Assembly (NCBI GenBank): GCA_023409835.1 | Contig: JAEYQV010000096.1 | Location: 1 to 64,000 of the forward strand | DNA: 64,000 nucleotides | Direction of reading: 5' to 3' | Source of the DNA: Bacillota bacterium | GTDB lineage: Bacteria > Bacillota > Clostridia > Lachnospirales > Lachnospiraceae | Shown: in pieces, positions 54,233-61,585 of the stretch | Numbering within the stretch: the stretch's first letter is position 1 | Layout of the letters: each line of letters begins with the position of its first letter | Notes under the pieces: generated by a model | The model's input: only the letters and a program-made list of their open reading frames with translations | The model's database searches: none | What the model was told of the DNA's origin: nothing | Program-made: the position numbers and the translations under genes

Positions 54233-55072
54233 CTATTTCAGTGACCGTATTCCTTCTTCGGTGATTGAGATGGCTCCTGCCTTATATAATCTACCGATTG
54301 CCCGTTTAAAGGCGTTCTTACTGATATAAAACTCTGCCTTAATGGTTTCGGCATCTGTTCCGTCATGGAAGGGAAGGAAACCACCGGCTGCTTTCAGTCG
54401 ATCCAGTATCATGGCAGAATCGGAGTCCATCTGAAGATGTGATTTTTCCCGCAGGCTTAAGGTAAGCTTACCATCCTCACGGACGTTTGCGACACGGGCT
54501 TGAACGGACTCACCGATTTGAATGGGGCGGAAGAGCTCGTTCTTTGGTATCATTGCGGAATACTGATGATCCACCGCTACAAAAACTCCAAAATTATCGA
54601 TGATTTCATATATGATACCGGTGACGGTATCGCCCTTTTGATAGGGAGAAGACGTGGACAAAAGCTCATAAATCTTCATGGTAGCACACAGACGGCTACT
54701 TTTGTCAACATATAAGGTGACCAGTACTTCATCGCCGGCCTGAACAGGGGCAGTCTGTTCCTTAAAGGGCAGAAGCAGATCCTTCATCAGACCCCAATCC
54801 AGAAAAGCGCCAATCTTAGTTACTTCCTTCACCTTCAGCACCGCCAGGCTTCCAACGGTAATCGGCACCCTGGTAGTGGTTGCGATCTCCCTGTCCTCCG
54901 AATCCTTATAGAGGAAGACCTCTAAACGATCACTGACCTTAGTACCCTCCGGGGCCTCCTTCAGAGGAAGCAGTACGGTGTGCTTTCCGTCAGATTCCGT
55001 TTCACCAAGATAGAAACCAAAATCAGTTTTTTTCATAACCTCCAGGGTCTGGTATTTTCCTAAAGCTATCAT
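54233..55072 (-). CDS. S1 RNA-binding protein, CvfB type
   Basis: A 279-residue protein with three or four S1-like OB folds (about residues 1-65, 70-135, 145-215), and a winged-helix C-terminus (about 225-279, ISKNAFKRAIGRLYKAGAI). This matches CvfB/YitL, an RNA-binding regulator of virulence genes in Staphylococcus. Family functions elsewhere are unclear. AAAGGATTAAGAT precedes ATG. It is downstream of the thioesterase on the same strand. Confidence 0.9.
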   Translation of the reverse strand: MIALGKYQTLEVMKKTDFGFYLGETESDGKHTVLLPLKEAPEGTKVSDRLEVFLYKDSEDREIATTTRVPITVGSLAVLKVKEVTKIGAFLDWGLMKDLLLPFKEQTAPVQAGDEVLVTLYVDKSSRLCATMKIYELLSTSSPYQKGDTVTGIIYEIIDNFGVFVAVDHQYSAMIPKNELFRPIQIGESVQARVANVREDGKLTLSLREKSHLQMDSDSAMILDRLKAAGGFLPFHDGTDAETIKAEFYISKNAFKRAIGRLYKAGAISITEEGIRSLK

Positions 55073-55130
55073 ATCTTAATCCTTTCTTTTACGAATAATC
55101 TATTAGTAATCAATCTAATACCATAGCTCC

Positions 55131-55841
55131 TTATCGCTTGCTGCAAAACTCCATTATGGTATAAGGCTTTCCGGCTTCATCGGATAATACAATGCAACAA
55201 CAGGACTCCTGACAGGAGATCTGCGGGTAGATCATATTTCCCAATACAGCCTGTTGACGGTATTCTACACGCAGGACGGATACATTAAAATCCTCAGGAA
55301 GGAATTCCTCGGCCATCTTAATGTATTGCCCATTATTTACATGATGATACGAATCAATATTTGACTTTATAACAGGGAAAGGAGGGTAGGAGGTCAACTT
55401 CCCTGATATCTTAATCTTTCGATCGGCATGCTCCATTGGATAAGGAGGCTCCAGTACATAGCCGGATTGCTCCTCCGAAACACGGATGGGTGTACCGGTC
55501 TGAGTATCCATATGAGCCCAGATGGAATCTGCTACAGCAAGCAGCTCACCGGCTTTATTCTTCATGACGAAGTTACGGTAGCCGTAAAAGCCCTTGAAGG
55601 CATAGGGCCAGGTTCCGATTGTTACATACTCTCCCAGGTCTGCAGGCTTAAGGATTTGCAGCTGCCAGCTGGTGAGTATCCATATTCGGTTCTTTTCCTG
55701 CAGATAGGCCAAACCTATATTTAGATCCTCCGACTGGAAGGTACTGCAATCCTGAAAATAATTAATGATGGAAGATGGTCTCAGGGCCTTCTTACGGTGG
55801 TCTAGTTCGGTATAACGGATTCTGCTGTCAAAGGTATACAT
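55131..55841 (-). CDS. Acyl-ACP thioesterase
   Basis: A 236-residue protein with two hotdog folds, as in the FatA/FatB-like family (acyl-ACP thioesterase, Pfam Acyl-ACP_TE). The first half has ELDHRKKALRPSSIINYFQD and the Trp-rich ILTSWQLQI; the second half has SNIDSYHHVNNGQYIKMAEEF with the catalytic Asn/His pattern. It releases fatty acids from ACP. I start at ATG 55841, because an in-frame TTG at 55874 lies only about 10 bases after a TATAAT box. Confidence 0.9.
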   Translation of the reverse strand: MYTFDSRIRYTELDHRKKALRPSSIINYFQDCSTFQSEDLNIGLAYLQEKNRIWILTSWQLQILKPADLGEYVTIGTWPYAFKGFYGYRNFVMKNKAGELLAVADSIWAHMDTQTGTPIRVSEEQSGYVLEPPYPMEHADRKIKISGKLTSYPPFPVIKSNIDSYHHVNNGQYIKMAEEFLPEDFNVSVLRVEYRQQAVLGNMIYPQISCQESCCCIVLSDEAGKPYTIMEFCSKR

Positions 55842-56014
55842 TCTGGTGCCAGCCTTTCTTAGATAGGAAATCAATTAACTAGTATTATAACACTGTTAAA
55901 ATATTTTATATAGTTTTTTTTCCAGTCCGCCTTATTTTCATTACAATAATGAAAAATACTGGTATTTCCATTGGGGATTTGTTATAATAGGCTTGTTCGA
56001 AGGGAGGAATATAG

Positions 56015-56596
56015 TTGGACTCGACGGAGTATTACAATAGGAACGCTGCGGAGTTCTTTGACAAGACAGTTAACCTTAACATGTTTATGTATCTGAATCG
56101 ATTTCTGGAGATGATTCCGGAAGGAGGCAGTATACTGGATTTAGGCTGTGGTTCAGGCCGGGACAGCGAATATTTTATATCCATGGGATATGACGTAACA
56201 GCGCTGGATGGTTCCGAAGAGATGTGCAGTCTTGCAAGCGTTCATATTGGTCAGGAAGTTTTAAACATGTCATTTTCTGAGATGGATTTTGATGACGTAT
56301 TTGACGGAGTATGGGCAAATGCTTCTTTGCTCCATGTACCAAGAAGCGAAATGGAGAATATTCTCTCTAAAATCATATGTAGTTTAAAACGAGGAGGAGT
56401 ATTATATATGACCTTCCGTTATGGTGATTTTGAGGGAGTGGACGGGGATCGCTATTTTACGGAATACCGAACAAGAGACTTAAAGGAACTGGTTGCCGGT
56501 TTTGAAGAACTGGAACTGATTGATATAAAGAAATACGAGGATGTCAGGTCGGATATGGATCGGATATGGATCCATGTTCTGGTGAGAAAATTGTAA
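56015..56596 (+). CDS. SAM-dependent methyltransferase (class I)
   Basis: A 193-residue methyltransferase with motif I LDLGCGSGRDSEYF (about residues 41-54), an acidic residue in ALDGSEEM and the WANASLLHVP stretch. The type is Methyltransf_11/25; the substrate is unknown. The start is TTG with AAGGGAGGAATATAG upstream. A TATAAT box at 55983-55988 lies in the divergent spacer. Confidence 0.88.
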   Translation: MDSTEYYNRNAAEFFDKTVNLNMFMYLNRFLEMIPEGGSILDLGCGSGRDSEYFISMGYDVTALDGSEEMCSLASVHIGQEVLNMSFSEMDFDDVFDGVWANASLLHVPRSEMENILSKIICSLKRGGVLYMTFRYGDFEGVDGDRYFTEYRTRDLKELVAGFEELELIDIKKYEDVRSDMDRIWIHVLVRKL

Positions 56597-56619
56597 GCTC
56601 ATACGGTCCTAACTGCCTG

Positions 56620-56796
56620 CTAGATTTTATAGTCGATATTTTTTCCTAGTCCGGGCTGAACAGACTGCTCCATCATTTTAATCAGACTCTGTCCGGATTG
56701 GTCAAGCGTATCTAGGTTTTTGGCCAGAACAGCAACACCGACGGTCAAGCTGTTTACAGGTTGCTCTGTCTGTACTGGTAGGGAATTGATCTTCAT
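56620..56796 (-). CDS. YjfB-like putative motility protein (58 residues)
   Basis: This short gene reads MKINSLPVQT at the start and ends GKNIDYKI. It resembles the YjfB family of small putative motility proteins, which have an amphipathic helix such as VAVLAKNLDTLDQSGQSLIK and are often sigma-D controlled. AAAGGAGTCCTAAT precedes the ATG. No close sigma-D promoter was found. The reading frame and binding site are good; the family call is moderate. Confidence 0.7.
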   Translation of the reverse strand: MKINSLPVQTEQPVNSLTVGVAVLAKNLDTLDQSGQSLIKMMEQSVQPGLGKNIDYKI

Positions 56797-57045
56797 ATTA
56801 GGACTCCTTTCTTCCCGGCAGGGAATGAATAGAATATTGTAATTAAGTAATAATGTTAATATTCCTTAAAGAGCAAACATGTCATTTCTCCGGTATTATC
56901 AGAGATTGCCATGTTTTCTGTTACTATAAGACCAGCTGTCTGCGTAACAAAGTAACAGCTTTTCTAATCAAAGTATAGCATAATTTATTCCGGTTGGAAA
57001 TAGACATTTTCGGTAAGCATTTTATTAACAAAAGGAGGAATGGAT

Positions 57046-57963
57046 ATGATTTATGATGTCATTATTATCGGTTCAGGGCCTGCCGGACTGGCAGCAGCAA
57101 TATATGCAAAAAGGGCAGAACTGGAATGTATTGTAATAGAGAAGGCGGGTCTTAGCGGAGGCCAAATAATAAACACCTATGAAGTGGATAATTATCCGGG
57201 GACTCCGGGAATCAGCGGTTTTGATCTTAGCCAGAAATTCAGGGAGCATTGTGATAAACTCAATACAACTTTTATTAATGGTGAAGTGAAGGAATTCTCC
57301 CTGGAAGGAAATACAAAGGTTATTAAGCTTGATGATGATACGGAATACCGCTCTAAGACCCTTGTAATAGCTACCGGTGGGGCACCTCGTCACTTAGGTG
57401 TTGAAGGGGAAGAGAAGCTTTCCGGTATGGGTGTATCCTATTGTGCGACCTGCGATGGAGCTTTCTTTAAGAAGAAGACAGTTGCAGTAGTGGGAGGCGG
57501 AGATGTGGCAGTTGAAGATGCCATCTTTCTTGCCAGAATATGTGAGAAGGTATATGTAATCCATAGAAGGGACCAATTCCGGGCATCCAAAAGCATAAGC
57601 TCACGACTCCTCGCAATGGAGAATGTGACTATACTTTGGGATAGTGTTGTAGAACGAATCAACGGGGAGGAAGCCGTAGAGTCCATCGAGGTTAAGAATC
57701 TCAAAACCAACGATAGCAAAAAGCTTGATTTATCAGGTGTGTTCATAGCGGTCGGATACCTCCCGAACTCAGAAACCTATAAGAATATTGTTGCTACAGA
57801 CGCTGGTGGGTATATTATTGCCGGAGAAAACTGTGAGACAAATATACCCGGTATATTTGCAGCCGGTGATGTTAGAACCAAGGAGCTTAGACAGATTATT
57901 ACGGCCGCTTCCGATGGTGCGAACGCAATTACAGCAGTAGAAAAGTATTTGAATAATTTATAA
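57046..57963 (+). CDS. trxB: Thioredoxin reductase
   Basis: A 305-residue flavoprotein. The FAD loop is IIGSGPAGLAAAIYAKRAE near the N-terminus, the redox pair CATCDG (about residues 134-139), the NADPH loop VVGGGDVAVEDA, and the late FAAGDVRTKELRQI. It keeps thioredoxin reduced. I choose the ATG at 57046 because AAAGGAGG is eight bases before it; the ATG at 57040 is too close to that site. Confidence 0.95.
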   Translation: MIYDVIIIGSGPAGLAAAIYAKRAELECIVIEKAGLSGGQIINTYEVDNYPGTPGISGFDLSQKFREHCDKLNTTFINGEVKEFSLEGNTKVIKLDDDTEYRSKTLVIATGGAPRHLGVEGEEKLSGMGVSYCATCDGAFFKKKTVAVVGGGDVAVEDAIFLARICEKVYVIHRRDQFRASKSISSRLLAMENVTILWDSVVERINGEEAVESIEVKNLKTNDSKKLDLSGVFIAVGYLPNSETYKNIVATDAGGYIIAGENCETNIPGIFAAGDVRTKELRQIITAASDGANAITAVEKYLNNL

Positions 57964-57990
57964 TAACGAAAAACCTTAGAAAACGATATA

Positions 57991-58034
57991 AACGACTGAT
58001 TTATTGGTTAATTTCCAATTTTCAGTCGTTTTTA
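57991..58034 (+). terminator. Terminator after trxB
   Basis: AACGACTGA pairs with TCAGTCGTT over a 22-base loop, followed by TTTTATT. Confidence 0.8.
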
Positions 58035-58192
58035 TTATGTTTATGCGTTGACAGTACTGAACATATTTGTTATAATTATGAAGTAAGTTGTAATAAATTT
58101 GTAACAATTAAGCTGATACAGAAAACTAGCCTTATTTCGATATGACTGAAGACAAAAGCGATAGTGCTTGCTACACTTGGAGGATTAGATAC

Positions 58193-59413
58193 ATGAGAAA
58201 AAGTGAGGCATTCAAGTCCGTAATATTTGCAGCATCGACTGCATTCTTAATATCAATTCCGGTATCGGTTGCACAGGCACAGCCCGAAGAGGGAGTTGCC
58301 GGAATTGCCGTACCCTTGAATAACATATGTGAAGAAACAGAAGAGTACATAAATCAGATTTATAAAACTGAGATATTATCACCGCTTGAGGATAAGGGTG
58401 TATCCAATGCCACTACCTTTGTAAATATCCGAAGTAAGCCCTCCACGGACAGTGAAGTTGTCGGTAAGCTTTACCGTGGCTGTGCAGCTGATATTCTGGA
58501 ACGGCTGGAAGGTGATTGGGTAAAGATAAAATCCGGTGATGTGGAAGGCTATATTGCATCTAATTATTTAGTTACCGGTAAGGATGCAGAGAAGATGGCT
58601 GATGAATATGCCACTAAGTATGCGACAGTGTGCAATACGGCTACCTTGAGGGTGCGTGAGGAACAGAGCACAGATTCCAGAACCCTGGAATTAATTCCCG
58701 AGGGTGAAACCTATATCGTATTGAAGGAGTATGATGAGTGGGCGAAGATTCTACTTGGCTCCGATGATAATGGTAATGACTTCACGGGTTATGTTTCCAA
58801 GGAATATGTTACGATAGTGATTGATTTTAAAGAAGCTATTTCCATTGAGGAAGAGCAGAGACAGATCAGATTGCAGCAGGAGGCAGAACGGGCTGAGGCA
58901 GAGAGAAAACAGAAGCTGGCTGAAGCAGAAGCCAGAAGAAAAGCGGAAGAGGAAGCAGAGAGAAAAGCAGCTCAGGCGGCTAAAGATAATAAAAAGAACG
59001 AAAGCAAAGAAAGCAAACCTTCCACGCAATCATCAGGCAGCCTCTCCGGCTTGAGAAATGATATCGTGTCCTATGCCAAGAAGTTTGTTGGCGGATCTTA
59101 TGTATGGGGCGGTACAAGTCTAACAGGAGGCGCTGACTGCTCAGGCTTTGTTTGGAGGATATATGGAGACTTTGGGTATTCAATCCCCAGAACCTCCTAT
59201 GACCAGTCCAGGAGTGCAGGTATCAGAGTTGATTTAAGTGATCGCCAGCCGGGAGACCTGATCTTCTACGCTAACAACAGCGGAACAGTAAATCATGTAG
59301 CGATGTACATTGGCAATGACCAGATTGTGCAGGCTGCTAATTCCCGACAGGGTATCATAATATCAAAATACAATTACCGTAAGGTGGTTGGAATCAGAAG
59401 AATAGTATATTAA
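58193..59413 (+). CDS. NlpC/P60 cell wall hydrolase with two SH3 domains
   Basis: About 406 residues. A signal peptide (about 1-29, ending VAQAQ) is followed by two SH3 domains (about 75-130 and 145-210), a long charged helix rich in Glu, Ala and Arg (about 220-275), and an NlpC/P60 domain (about 290-406). Catalytic Cys is in GGADCSGFVW, His in VNHVAMYIG. It cuts peptidoglycan peptides. GGAGGATTAGATAC precedes ATG 58193; the longer frame upstream has no site. The SH3 pair and junction (VIDFKEAISIEEEQ) resemble those of the SleB-type protein at 32343-33710. Confidence 0.92.
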   Translation: MRKSEAFKSVIFAASTAFLISIPVSVAQAQPEEGVAGIAVPLNNICEETEEYINQIYKTEILSPLEDKGVSNATTFVNIRSKPSTDSEVVGKLYRGCAADILERLEGDWVKIKSGDVEGYIASNYLVTGKDAEKMADEYATKYATVCNTATLRVREEQSTDSRTLELIPEGETYIVLKEYDEWAKILLGSDDNGNDFTGYVSKEYVTIVIDFKEAISIEEEQRQIRLQQEAERAEAERKQKLAEAEARRKAEEEAERKAAQAAKDNKKNESKESKPSTQSSGSLSGLRNDIVSYAKKFVGGSYVWGGTSLTGGADCSGFVWRIYGDFGYSIPRTSYDQSRSAGIRVDLSDRQPGDLIFYANNSGTVNHVAMYIGNDQIVQAANSRQGIIISKYNYRKVVGIRRIVY

Positions 59414-59451
59414 GAAGTTCTTATAGCTTTACAATAAAAAATACATTATAG

Positions 59452-59512
59452 AGGTTATTCCAAACTAAGGCTGCGTGAGACCATGCACTTAAAGTTCGGA
59501 ATAACCTTTTTC
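59452..59512 (+). terminator. Terminator after the NlpC/P60 gene
   Basis: AGGTTATTCC pairs perfectly with GGAATAACCT and is followed by TTTTTC; the loop is 36 bases with some inner pairing. Confidence 0.75.
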
Positions 59513-59703
59513 ATTTATGGCAAGTAAAACTATCTATAATACCACTGTGGATGGTCCTCTTGTTGGTGGTTGGCTGCCATAGGTCAAATAATTCAGTTAG
59601 AACTGTAAAACTGCAAGGAATCTACAAGGAATTATTGAGATTATATTGGAAAAAAATACAATGTATGGTAGAATGTAGTTAGAAACATAAAGGAGTACAT
59701 AAT

Positions 59704-60081
59704 ATGGATGAGAAGGCAAAGCAGGAGAGAAGAAGATTTAAAAGGCTTCCAATCGAACTTTGTTTGGAAGTGGATGAGATTTTTAAGCAGAACAATGTCA
59801 TAATTAAGAATATCGGCGCTTCTATATCTGTATTTGATATTTCCAGAAGCGGTATTGGCTTTGTCAGTGAGGCAAGTCTGCCGGTGGGATATTATTTCCG
59901 AGGAACGATTGATTTTGGTAACGGAGATTTCTTCCGGGTTGTAATTCAGATTGTAAGGACCACCGGCTTAGATGATAAGACGAAGGTTTATGGTGCGGAA
60001 TTTGTAGGCTTAGCTCCCTTTCTGGCCGACAAGGTTGATAAATACGAGAAATCACTTATGAAGGACCATTCGATGGAATAA
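59704..60081 (+). CDS. PilZ-domain c-di-GMP binding protein
   Basis: A 125-residue single PilZ domain. The RxxxR motif is RRRFKRLP (about residues 9-16) and the second motif DISRSGIGF (about 45-53) matches (D/N)xSxxG. Both bind c-di-GMP. It could link c-di-GMP to flagellar or surface control in this motile organism. AAAGGAGTACATAAT precedes ATG. It stands alone. Confidence 0.9.
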   Translation: MDEKAKQERRRFKRLPIELCLEVDEIFKQNNVIIKNIGASISVFDISRSGIGFVSEASLPVGYYFRGTIDFGNGDFFRVVIQIVRTTGLDDKTKVYGAEFVGLAPFLADKVDKYEKSLMKDHSME

Positions 60082-60393
60082 AAAGTAGTAAAGAGTTTAA
60101 TATATTTTGACTAAATACAGGACTATTGGAGTATATTATCTATTAATGATAAGGTATTTCCTTTAGTCCTTTTATATCGATGTTTTTTGAATATTGAATC
60201 AATAATATAATCGAACTTTCATAAAGTTTTGAAAATTGATTAAATTAGAGTAATTTTTATTTTTGGATTGTCATGAGCAAATTAGCATAAGGACCTATTG
60301 ACAAAGACCAATATGTACAAATTGCACAAATTATTTATGTAAACCCCCATAAAATGGGAATTAACCGGAGGGTTGATAAGATTTATCAAGTAT

Positions 60394-60464
60394 TTATCCA
60401 CAGGTTAGAACCCTTAATTTTGAGTAAAAAGAAGTTATACACGGTTTTATCCACATTATCCACA
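60394..60464 (+). promoter_or_regulatory. Cluster of four DnaA boxes
   Basis: TTATCCACA occurs at 60394-60402, 60447-60455 and 60456-60464, and TTATACACG at 60435-60443, all on the same strand. Three are perfect matches to the TTATNCACA consensus and the last two are directly adjacent. No dnaA gene is nearby, so this may be a control cluster rather than the origin. Confidence 0.7.
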
Positions 60465-60743
60465 ACAATTATCTACTCTTGTCGCATACCCTAACAAGTG
60501 TCAATAACGAAAATGCGTTTTGTAACTTATGATAAATCGTCATTTCTTGACGGAAACCTTCGTTTTAGGACTTGACTTTTTAATTGTCGGATAATATAAA
60601 AATGAAGTCTGAATTGGCTAAAACTTATTGCATTTTAAGGAATAATTGTGGAATATGTAAATATTGGGCAAAAAATATGTAAAATCATGACAGCTACCTA
60701 CAATATGAAAAATTCCGGTTGCTTCCAATATTACCAAAGTAGC

Positions 60744-60772
60744 TTGTCACTTTTTTAGCCTTATGATATAAT
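60744..60772 (+). promoter_or_regulatory. Promoter of hpf
   Basis: TTGTCA (60744-60749), 17 bases, TATAAT (60767-60772). Confidence 0.75.
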
Positions 60773-60824
60773 AAACTTAGCATAGAACATAAATGCTATA
60801 GAAAGTAAAAAGGAGTTGGGCGAT

Positions 60825-61352
60825 ATGCGTTATATTATCAGCGGAAAGAATATCGATGTAACAGAAGGCTTAAAAACAGCAGTTTATGAGAAAATCGGAA
60901 AACTGGAACGATACTTCACTCCTGATACAGAAATCCATGTAACTCTTAGCGTTGAGAAAGAAAGGCAGAAAATCGAGGTTACCATACCGGTTAAGGGAAA
61001 TATCATCAGAGCAGAGCAGGTTAGCAATGACATGTATGTATCCATTGATCTGGTAGAAGAGATTATTGAACGTCAATTAAGGAAATACAAGAATAAGTTG
61101 ATAGATCATAAACAGGCAGCTTCCAATTTTAATCAAGCCTTCATGGAGGATGATTATTTTGAAGACGATGCAATTCAGATCGTCAAGACGAAGCGGTTTG
61201 CGATAAAGCCTATGGATGCAGAGGAAGCATGTGTACAGATGGAGCTGTTGGGACATAGCTTTTATGTATTCCGCAATGCTCAGACGAATGAGGTCAATGT
61301 GGTGTACAAACGGAAGGGTAACACCTATGGTTTGATTGAACCGGAATACTAG
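60825..61352 (+). CDS. hpf: Ribosome hibernation promoting factor, long form
   Basis: A 175-residue protein: an N-terminal HPF/YfiA domain (about residues 1-95, RYIISGKNIDVTEGLK) and a C-terminal dimerisation domain (about 120-175, KRFAIKPMDAEEACVQMELLGH..VVYKRKGNTYGLIEP). Long HPF pairs 70S ribosomes into inactive 100S dimers in slow growth. ATG 60825 has AAAGGAG at nine bases; a TTG three codons earlier is less likely. Its position before secA is conserved. Confidence 0.95.
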   Translation: MRYIISGKNIDVTEGLKTAVYEKIGKLERYFTPDTEIHVTLSVEKERQKIEVTIPVKGNIIRAEQVSNDMYVSIDLVEEIIERQLRKYKNKLIDHKQAASNFNQAFMEDDYFEDDAIQIVKTKRFAIKPMDAEEACVQMELLGHSFYVFRNAQTNEVNVVYKRKGNTYGLIEPEY

Positions 61353-61374
61353 GATCATAGAATTAGTAAAAGGC

Positions 61375-61484
61375 ATTTAAACGGATTAAGCTCGCAAGAC
61401 AAGCTTTTTTATCAGAAGAATAATGGACGTCCCATTGTGCAAGCACATGGGACGTCCATTTTCTTCTGATTAATCCGTTTAAAT
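61375..61484. repeat. Nested palindrome between hpf and secA
   Basis: A perfect 15-bp outer arm (ATTTAAACGGATTAA at 61375-61389 with TTAATCCGTTTAAAT at 61470-61484) encloses a small AAGCT/AGCTT hairpin with a T run (61388-61410) and a second arm of about 22 bp (CAGAAGAATAATGGACGTCC with GGACGTCCATTTTCTTCTG, 61413-61468). The small hairpin with TTTTTT could terminate hpf. Confidence 0.85.
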
Positions 61485-61493
61485 AAAATTAAG

Positions 61494-61528
61494 TTGAATA
61501 ACCTAATTGTAAATGTTACAATATTAGG
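61494..61528 (+). promoter_or_regulatory. secA promoter overlapped by an inverted repeat
   Basis: TTGAAT (61494-61499), 17 bases, extended -10 TGTTACAAT (box 61517-61522). The dyad CCTAA-TTGTAA-ATG-TTACAA-TA-TTAGG (61502-61528) covers the spacer and -10, a position suited to a repressor. Confidence 0.6.
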
Positions 61529-61585
61529 TGAACTATCAATCAAGGTGAGAAATATCAGAGAATGATAATATAGGAGTGAATAAGA

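Larger units (their letters stand above)
60082..60824. other. Gene-free region with a DnaA-box cluster
   Basis: This 743-base AT-rich gap is the longest in the window. It contains four DnaA-box-like 9-mers (60394-60464) and the hpf promoter. I see no protein or tRNA gene. Confidence 0.7.

Noticed and set aside
60082..60824. Possible full replication origin
   Set aside because: DnaA boxes are present, but no dnaA, dnaN or clear unwinding element is seen, so only the box cluster is reported.
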